NCBI RefSeq assembly: GCF_002007115.1
Contig: NZ_MVAD01000002.1
Span: 744,001 to 808,000 of the forward strand
Length of the DNA stretch: 64,000 nt
DNA from: Massilia sp. KIM
GTDB taxonomy: Bacteria > Pseudomonadota > Gammaproteobacteria > Burkholderiales > Burkholderiaceae_D
Direction of reading: 5' to 3'
Positions within the stretch are counted from its first letter, which is position 1; the number at the start of each line of letters is the position of its first letter. Under the pieces are notes generated by a model, which was not told the DNA's origin, did not search any database, and was given only the letters and a program-made list of their open reading frames with translations. Position numbers and translations under genes: made by a program. Below, one piece after another: positions 58,488 through 64,000 of the stretch.

Positions 58488-59651
58488 ATGCAAGCCAAGA
58501 CCACCATCGGCCGCCTGTTCGCGGCCACTGCCATCGCCCTGGCCGCCGCCCAGGCGTCCTACGCCGCGGCGCCGGCCGTGCAGACGGTCGGCAAGGTCGA
58601 GCGGGTCGCCGCCTTCGACGGCGCGATGCCGACCGGCGTCACCGTGGCCGAGGGCGGCCGCATCTTCGTCAACTTCCCGCGCTGGGGCGACGAGGTTCCC
58701 TACACCGTGGCCGAGATCCGCAAGGGCAAGCCGGTCCCGTATCCGGACGCCGCGATCAACCGCGAAGACCCGCGCGACCCGGCGCGGGGCCTGATCAGCG
58801 TCCAGAGCGTGGTGGCCGACGGCCAGGGCCGCCTCTGGATCCTGGACACCGCCGCGCCGGGCTTCGCAGCGCCCAAGGCGGGCGGGGCCAAGCTGGTCGC
58901 GGTCGACCTCAAGACCGACAAGGTGGTCAAGACCGTCGTCTTTCCGCCCGACGTGATCCTGCCCAGCACCTACGTGAACGACGTGCGCTTCGACTTTCGC
59001 GCGGGCCGCGAAGGCACGGCCTACGTCACCGATTCCTCGCTCAGCGGTCCGGGCGCCATCATCGTGCTCGACCTGGCCAGCGGCAAGGCGCTGCGCCGCC
59101 TGAACGGCGACAAGACCACCGCCGCCGATCCGACCTTCGTGCCGCGCGTCGAGGGCGAGGTGCTGCAACAGCGCGGGGCGGACGGCAAGACCGCGCCTTT
59201 CGCGGTCGCCTCGGACGGCATCGCGCTCTCGCCGGACGGACAGACCCTGTATTTCAGCCCGCTGTCGAGCCGCCGCGGCTACGCGGTGCCGACCGCGCTG
59301 CTGCGCGACCCCGCCGTGAGCGAGGCCGAACTGTCGAAGGCGGTGCGCGACCTGGGCGAGAAAGGCGCCTCGGACGGCCTGGAAACCGACGCCGCCGGAA
59401 AGCTCTACGCCACCGACTACGAGCACAACGCGATCCGCGCGCTGGGCAGCGACGGTGCCTGGCGCATCATCGCCCAGCACCCCGAGATGCTGTGGCCGGA
59501 CACCCTCTCGGTCGGCAAGGACGGTTATCTCTACGTGATGGCCAACCAGCTGCACCGCCAGCCGGGCTTCCACGGCGGTAAGGACCTGCGCCAGAAGCCC
59601 TACCGCCTGCTGCGCGTGAAGATCGGCAGCGGCCCGGCGCCGACCCGCTGA
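58488..59651 (+). CDS. exported major-royal-jelly/yellow-like protein
   Basis: The 387-residue protein starts after AAGGAGAACATC. It has a signal peptide (LFAATAIALAAAQASYAAAP) followed by an MRJP/SMP-30-like beta-propeller (PTGVTVAEGGRIFVNFPRW, LWILDTAAPGF, YVNDVRFDF, AYVTDSSLSGPGAIIVLDL). Bacterial members are periplasmic and of unknown activity, perhaps lactonase-like. No functional neighbour was found. ATG 58464 is in another context and lacks a ribosome site. Confidence 0.85.
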   Translation: MQAKTTIGRLFAATAIALAAAQASYAAAPAVQTVGKVERVAAFDGAMPTGVTVAEGGRIFVNFPRWGDEVPYTVAEIRKGKPVPYPDAAINREDPRDPARGLISVQSVVADGQGRLWILDTAAPGFAAPKAGGAKLVAVDLKTDKVVKTVVFPPDVILPSTYVNDVRFDFRAGREGTAYVTDSSLSGPGAIIVLDLASGKALRRLNGDKTTAADPTFVPRVEGEVLQQRGADGKTAPFAVASDGIALSPDGQTLYFSPLSSRRGYAVPTALLRDPAVSEAELSKAVRDLGEKGASDGLETDAAGKLYATDYEHNAIRALGSDGAWRIIAQHPEMLWPDTLSVGKDGYLYVMANQLHRQPGFHGGKDLRQKPYRLLRVKIGSGPAPTR

Positions 59652-59667
59652 GCGCAGGCCGCCGCGG

Positions 59668-61188
59668 CTAGGGGGCCAGGCGCAGGCCGCGGTCTTCGAG
59701 ATAGCCGGCGATGGCGTCCGGCGAACCGGTCGGGTCGACCAGGCCCACGTAATAGTCGGGCCGCACGAGGTAGAGGGCATTGCGGGCCAGGCCGGCTTCC
59801 TCGTGGGCGCGGCCCCAGTGGAAGCTGCGCAGGGGCAGGCCGTGGCGCCCGCACCAGTCGGCCAGGGCGGGGCGGGGCGCGCCGAAGACCTGGGCCTGCC
59901 AGCCGATGCGCTTGAGAGGAGCGTAGTTGTCCTGTCCCTCGCTGAGCGCCCAGGGCAGGCGGTCGCCGCCGTGCACCTCGCCGGCCACGCCGTCCGACAG
60001 CGGGCTGTCGCGGTAGCTGATGGTGGTTTGCGAGATGATGCGAAAGATCAGCTCGCGCACCGGGTCGAGGCTGTACGCGACGCTGGCGAACAGCGGCGCG
60101 ATGCGGGTGCGCACGAAGTCGGCGAAGTTGCCCTCGGCGGTGACGAAGGTGAACAGGCGGTCGGTGGTGTCGACCAGCTTGCGCGCGAAGGCCAGGCGTT
60201 CTGCCTCGTAGCTGTCGAGCAGCGCGTCGGGCGCTTGCGCCTTGAGCACGGCGGCCAGCTTCCAGGCCAGGTTGATGGCGTCGCCTATGCCGGTGTTCAT
60301 GCCCTGGCCGCCGGCCGGGCTGTGCACGTGGGCGGCGTCGCCCAGCAGGAAGACATTGCCGCGCCGGTAGTGGTCGGTGACGCGGTGGTGCACGCGGTAG
60401 GTCGAGAACCAGTAGACCTGGTCGACCTGCAAGCCCAGGCTGCGCATGGCGCGCTGGCTGACGTCGTCGAAGCTGCGCTCGCCCTCGTTCTCGCGATCTT
60501 CGCGGATGGTGCCGATCAGGCGTCCGCGCCCCTCGCTGGAATAGGCCAGCAGGATCACGAAATCGGCCGTTTCCAGCGACAGGTGGACTTCGTCGTCGTC
60601 GGCCAGGCCGCGCACCTGGACGTCGGCCACGTAGAAGATGCGGTCGTAGGTGCCGCCGGCGAAGCCCGCGCCCAGCTTGTGGCGCACCGTCGAGCGCGCG
60701 CCGTCGCAGCCGGCCAGGAAGCGCGCCCCTTGCAGGTGTTCGCCGCCGGGCGTGCGCAGGCGCGCCACCACGCGCGCGCCATCGTCCTCGAAGTCCAGCA
60801 GTTCGGTCTCGCGCAGGATGCGCACGTCGGCGCGCGCCAGGTGGCGCTCCAGCAGCAGCTCGTGCTGGTCCTGCGGATAGATCAGCACGAAGGGATAGGG
60901 CGTCAGGCGCGCGCCGGCCGAGCGGAACGACAGATGGGCCTTGCGCTTGCCCTTCACCCACAGGTTGACCGCCAGGCTCTGCTTGCCCTCGGCGACCACT
61001 TCGTCCGCCAGGCCGAGCTGGCGGTAGAGTTCCAGGGTGCGCGCCTGGACCGCCATCGCGCGCGAGGTCGTGCCGGGCGCGGCCGCCTTGTCCACGATGG
61101 CCACGCGCACTCCCTGGTGGGCCAGCCAGAGGGCCAGCACCATGCCGGTCGGGCCGGCGCCTGCGATGAGTACGTCGACATCTTCCAT
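59668..61188 (-). CDS. FAD-dependent aromatic monooxygenase (TetX/PheA-like)
   Basis: The 506-residue enzyme shows the FAD motifs: GAGPTGMVLALWLAHQG at the N-terminus, GCDGARSTVR in the middle and FLLGDAAHVHSPAGGQGMN near residue 290. The layout matches class A flavin hydroxylases acting on phenolic rings. Substrate unknown. Only 16 bp separate it from the convergent MRJP-like gene. Confidence 0.9.
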   Translation of the reverse strand: MEDVDVLIAGAGPTGMVLALWLAHQGVRVAIVDKAAAPGTTSRAMAVQARTLELYRQLGLADEVVAEGKQSLAVNLWVKGKRKAHLSFRSAGARLTPYPFVLIYPQDQHELLLERHLARADVRILRETELLDFEDDGARVVARLRTPGGEHLQGARFLAGCDGARSTVRHKLGAGFAGGTYDRIFYVADVQVRGLADDDEVHLSLETADFVILLAYSSEGRGRLIGTIREDRENEGERSFDDVSQRAMRSLGLQVDQVYWFSTYRVHHRVTDHYRRGNVFLLGDAAHVHSPAGGQGMNTGIGDAINLAWKLAAVLKAQAPDALLDSYEAERLAFARKLVDTTDRLFTFVTAEGNFADFVRTRIAPLFASVAYSLDPVRELIFRIISQTTISYRDSPLSDGVAGEVHGGDRLPWALSEGQDNYAPLKRIGWQAQVFGAPRPALADWCGRHGLPLRSFHWGRAHEEAGLARNALYLVRPDYYVGLVDPTGSPDAIAGYLEDRGLRLAP

Positions 61189-61248
61189 GACATCCTCCTG
61201 CTTTCCGTCAGAGGCGCGGCAGGGGTGAAATGTTCCTCCTGCTGAGGA

Positions 61249-63387
61249 CTACTCCACGATCACGGGCAGGTCGCGTCCGCTCGAGGCCACCTGGCCGGCG
61301 TAGTCGGCCGCGTAGATGCGCAGGATGTAGCCGCCCGGCTCGAGCGCGCCGACCTTCCAGCTGCCCGCCTCGACGTCGCCATCGCGCAGCCGGTGGTTGA
61401 GCGCGTAGTCGAACTGGGTCGACTTGCTGCCGTAAACCGTGATGCCGCTGGTAGGAGCGTACACCAGCTTGACCGCGTCCGGGTTACGCGGCAGGCGGTC
61501 GTAGACCTGGGTGACCAGGGGCGCCTCGAAGCCGGGGAGGGGCGTGCCGTCGGCGCGCAGCAGCTGGTAGCCCAGCTTGTACAGGCCGAGCTTGCGGCGC
61601 GCCAGGTTGCCGTTCACCTGGTCGTAGGCGTTGACCACGATGTTGACCTCGCCCAGGCTGCGCGCCACCCGCAGCGGCTGGCCCTTCTTCGCCGTGATGC
61701 GCTTGTTGGCGCTGTCGTAGAGGGCGATGCGCTGGATGGTCGGCTGCACGGTGTCGGTGAAGCCGACGAAGGGCAGGGTGAGCGGGTTGACCACGGTGCC
61801 GCCCTGGTAGTAATCGAGGTGGACATGGGACATGGCGTTGATGGTGCCGAGCGGGTCGCCCACCGCGAAACGGGTGCCGCGCGGCACCCGCACGCGCTCG
61901 GCCTTGCCCTTGCCGTCCTTGAGGATGATGAAGCGCGGGTCGAGCGGCCGGCCCTGCGGGTCGCGCCCGACGCGCATGTGGATATAGGACAGCGGGCCCA
62001 GGCTCAGGCCTTCGCTGAGGGTGTTGAAGCCCCAGTTGGCGTAGGGGTCGGCCACCTTGGACGGGAGCACCGCCAGCACCTTCGCGCCGACGTCGGCGCG
62101 CACGTCCAGGCCCGCGTGGAAGTGGTCGCGGCTGTCGCCGTTGTAGCTGCCGCGCACCTCGCCCATCACCCCGACCACCTCGTGCACCATGTCCTGGGGG
62201 CCGACCGGCCAGGGCATGGGCTCGGTGCGCCGCACCAGCGGCGGCTTGGGGCGCGCGGGCGCGGCTTCGCCGGGGCGCGGCTGGGCCAGGCGGTGCACGC
62301 GCGGGGCGGCGCCGTCGGCCACCACCAGGCTGCCGTCGCGGTCGATGGCGATGCCGCGCGGGGCAAAGAGCTGGACCGTGCCGTCCGGGCCGAAGCCGTT
62401 CGGGTCGGCCGGCAGGTCGGCGTCCTGCAGTGCGCGCAGCTCGCCTTCCGGCGTGCGCTGCAGGATGCGGCCGGCGCCGGCCGCGACGTACAGGTAGCCG
62501 TCGCGCGTGAGCGCCAGCGCGACCGGGCGGCGCAGCACGTGGCGGCGCTCCCCTTCGGGCGGGATGGCGATGGTGCTGACCTGGCCGCTGGGGTCGATCA
62601 TGCGCAGCGCGTGGTTGCCGGTGTCGGCCACGTAGAGGGTGCCGTCGCTCGCGGCGGCGATGGCGCTCGGGGTGTCGAAGGCGGCGCTTGCCGCCGGGCC
62701 GTCGGCGTAGCCGGGCTTGTCGGCGCCGGCGACGGTGCTCACCGTGCCGTCTTTGGCGATGCGGCGGATGCGGTCGTTGTAGGTGTCGGCCACGTAGACG
62801 ATGCCGGCGTCGTCCACCGCGATGCCGACCGGGCCGTTGAACTGGGCCGCGCGGCCGACGCCGTCGGCGTGGCCGGGCGCGCCGTTGCCGGCCAGGGTGG
62901 TGACGCTGCCATCCGGGGCCACCTTGCGGATCGCGTGGTTGCCGGTGTCGGCCACGTAGAGATTGCCTTCATGGTCGAGCGCGACGGCCGAGGGCGTGTG
63001 GAAGGCCGCCGCCGCGCCCTTGCCGTCGGCGAAGCCTTCCTTGCCGCCGGCCAGGGTCGAAACCGTGCCGTCGCGCGCGATCAGGCGGATGCGGTTGTTG
63101 TCGCCGCCGTCCGCCACGTAGATGCGGCTCTGGGGATCGAGGGCCACGCCGAAGGGATCGCTGAAACCGCTGGCGGCGGCCGGGCCGTCTGCGTCGCCGG
63201 GCAGGCCGCTGCCGGCCAGGGTGCTCACGCGCGCCGGCCAGAAGGGCGTGGTCTTGTCCACCTTCGGCGTCAATACGGCCAGGCCGCCGCCGGGCTGGGG
63301 TTCGATGCGGTCGGTGAAGTACAGGACCGTGGCGAGGGCGAGAACGCCCGCGCCTGCAAGCGCGGCGAGGAGGGTGGATCGTTTCAC
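61249..63387 (-). CDS. exported NHL-repeat propeller fused to a LytM/M23-like domain
   Basis: The 712-residue protein has an N-terminal membrane anchor or signal (LLAALAGAGVLALATVLYF). Residues about 55-350 contain at least five NHL repeats (FSDPFGVALDPQSRIYVADG, VADTGNHAIRKVAPDG, IRRIAKDGTVSTVAGA). Residues about 395-560 resemble an M23 peptidase (DHFHAGLDVRADVGAKVLAV, then SHVHLDYY with an HxH pair). The metal ligands look mostly intact, so cell-wall or peptide cleavage is possible. The last 150 residues are a beta-rich domain. The combination is unusual. Confidence 0.85.
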   Translation of the reverse strand: MKRSTLLAALAGAGVLALATVLYFTDRIEPQPGGGLAVLTPKVDKTTPFWPARVSTLAGSGLPGDADGPAAASGFSDPFGVALDPQSRIYVADGGDNNRIRLIARDGTVSTLAGGKEGFADGKGAAAAFHTPSAVALDHEGNLYVADTGNHAIRKVAPDGSVTTLAGNGAPGHADGVGRAAQFNGPVGIAVDDAGIVYVADTYNDRIRRIAKDGTVSTVAGADKPGYADGPAASAAFDTPSAIAAASDGTLYVADTGNHALRMIDPSGQVSTIAIPPEGERRHVLRRPVALALTRDGYLYVAAGAGRILQRTPEGELRALQDADLPADPNGFGPDGTVQLFAPRGIAIDRDGSLVVADGAAPRVHRLAQPRPGEAAPARPKPPLVRRTEPMPWPVGPQDMVHEVVGVMGEVRGSYNGDSRDHFHAGLDVRADVGAKVLAVLPSKVADPYANWGFNTLSEGLSLGPLSYIHMRVGRDPQGRPLDPRFIILKDGKGKAERVRVPRGTRFAVGDPLGTINAMSHVHLDYYQGGTVVNPLTLPFVGFTDTVQPTIQRIALYDSANKRITAKKGQPLRVARSLGEVNIVVNAYDQVNGNLARRKLGLYKLGYQLLRADGTPLPGFEAPLVTQVYDRLPRNPDAVKLVYAPTSGITVYGSKSTQFDYALNHRLRDGDVEAGSWKVGALEPGGYILRIYAADYAGQVASSGRDLPVIVE

Positions 63388-63470
63388 GGGAGCGGCTGGA
63401 AGAATAGTTCAGGCCGCAATCTTAGCCGATGGGCATGAAATGCGTCGTTCGCGGCCATGCTTGCGCTGCC
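63388..63470. other. spacer before the tandem array
   Basis: This holds the leader of the minus-strand NHL gene. No separate feature is recognised. Confidence 0.4.
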
Positions 63471-63750
63471 ACCACGTCGTACCGGCACCCACCACGTCAT
63501 TCCCGGACCCACTACGTCATTCCCGGATTTACCACGTCATTCCCGCACCCACCACGTCATTCCCGGACCCACTACGTCATTCCCGGATTTACCACGTCAT
63601 TCCCGCACCCACCACGTCATTCCCGCACCCACCACGTCATTCCCGCACCCACCACGTCATTCCCGCACCCACTACGTCATTCCGCACCCACTACGTCATT
63701 CCGCATCCACTACGTCATTCCGCACCCACTCCGTCATTCCGCACCCACTA
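63471..63750. repeat. tandem array of 19-20-bp units
   Basis: About 14 units of the form CCCACYACGTCATTCCCGCA follow each other. They include a duplicated 60-bp block of three variant units, and a run of 19-bp units that lack one C. The last unit merges with the left arm of REP-like copy E, whose first bases (CGTCATTCCCG) are the core of every unit. Open frames across it are low-complexity and not credible genes. Confidence 0.9.
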
Positions 63751-63857
63751 CGTCATTCCCGCGAAGGCGGGAATCCAAGTCCTTCGCGCAGCCGCGGCAT
63801 CAAAGAAGGTCGCGGGCAGCACGAGGAACTTGGATCCCCGCCTTCGCGGGGATGACG
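63751..63857. repeat. REP-like palindromic element, copy E
   Basis: The left arm starts CGTCATTCCCGCGAAGGCGG and the right arm ends TCGCGGGGATGACG, separated by about 48 bp. It is the best-preserved of the CGTCATT subtype and caps the tandem array. Confidence 0.85.
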
Positions 63858-63892
63858 TGTTTGGGCTATGGGGTGACGTGCGGGTACTCCGG

Positions 63893-64000
63893 GGCGTGAT
63901 GGCGTTCCGGCGCGCGATGGCGTTCCCGGGCGTACTGGCGTTCCGGGGCGTACTGGCGTTCTGGGGCGTGATGGCTTTTCGGGGCCTACAGGCGTTCCGG
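63893..64000. repeat. 18-bp tandem repeat at the window end
   Basis: Six contiguous 18-bp units of the type GGCGTACTGGCGTTCCGG reach the window edge. The frame is open on the plus strand and would give a repeated GVLAFR-like hexapeptide, but no start or ribosome site is visible, so coding status is undecided. Confidence 0.8.

Noticed and set aside
56763..59780. A 1005-residue reading of the CYTH-CHAD gene
   Set aside because: The upstream half is antisense to the MRJP-like gene; the true start METELK at 58313 has the conserved CYTH N-terminus.
63471..63750. Possible CRISPR array
   Set aside because: Units are contiguous 19-20-bp repeats without unique spacers, and no cas genes are present. 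It is a minisatellite.
63429..63899. Reading frames of about 130-156 residues across the array
   Set aside because: They consist of repeated HVIPxPTTSFP-type peptides produced by the repeat and lack a ribosome site.

Overview
The window is GC-rich DNA (roughly two thirds G+C) with tightly packed, signal-peptide-rich genes. It most resembles a betaproteobacterium of the Oxalobacteraceae, Massilia/Telluria type. The inference rests on several points: groES-groEL behind a CIRCE element, a zapB-like/zapA/6S RNA cluster, a small Trp-rich membrane protein (TIGR04438 type), two glucokinase-RpiR fusion proteins, and a Xanthomonas/Caulobacter-style TonB-receptor locus for carbohydrate uptake. No database search was possible, so the genus is inferred.

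Layout. 1-18.5 kb is a maltodextrin/starch module. It holds a cut-off neopullulanase-like GH13 enzyme, a divergent TonB-dependent receptor, a flavin-dependent (tryptophan-type) halogenase, a secreted esterase-like protein divergent from an SLC45-type MFS sugar transporter, phosphoglucomutase, a secreted alpha-amylase, an alpha/beta hydrolase and a glucokinase-RpiR fusion. An L,D-transpeptidase and a DeaD helicase lie between these genes. 18.6-23.2 kb has a GlpQ-type lipoprotein, a YciI-like protein, a SYLF protein and a GAF-EAL signalling protein. 23.4-35.5 kb looks like an accessory catabolic block. One side is an AraC regulator followed by NTF2-like, pirin and YtcJ-type amidohydrolase genes. 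The other side is an aldehyde dehydrogenase/NTF2-like operon with a consensus sigma-54 promoter, facing a divergent XylR/DmpR-type activator. An ABM-domain membrane protein and a two-component system follow. 35.6-43.6 kb is a second maltodextrin module: pullulanase and a POT transporter on one strand, and alpha-glucosidase plus a second glucokinase-RpiR fusion on the other.

43.7-64 kb is mostly housekeeping: a lipoprotein, a His-rich secreted protein, a LysR/GST pair, groEL-groES, zapB-like/zapA/6S RNA, an EVE protein, TauE, a membrane protein, lgt with a LysR gene, ilvD, cytochrome c, a CYTH-CHAD protein, an MRJP-like protein, a FAD monooxygenase and a large NHL-propeller/LytM-like fusion. 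The right end is non-coding tandem repeat DNA. Five copies of a palindromic REP-like element (arms beginning CGTCRTYCCCGC) lie between genes, and the right-end array appears to have grown from one of them.

How it works together (inference from families). Outer-membrane receptor, periplasmic GH13 enzymes (amylase, pullulanase, neopullulanase-like), inner-membrane sugar transport, cytoplasmic alpha-glucosidase, glucokinase and phosphoglucomutase form a complete path from starch fragments to glucose phosphates. The two RpiR-glucokinase fusions are candidates for coupling sugar phosphorylation to gene control. No LacI-type maltose regulator is seen inside the window.
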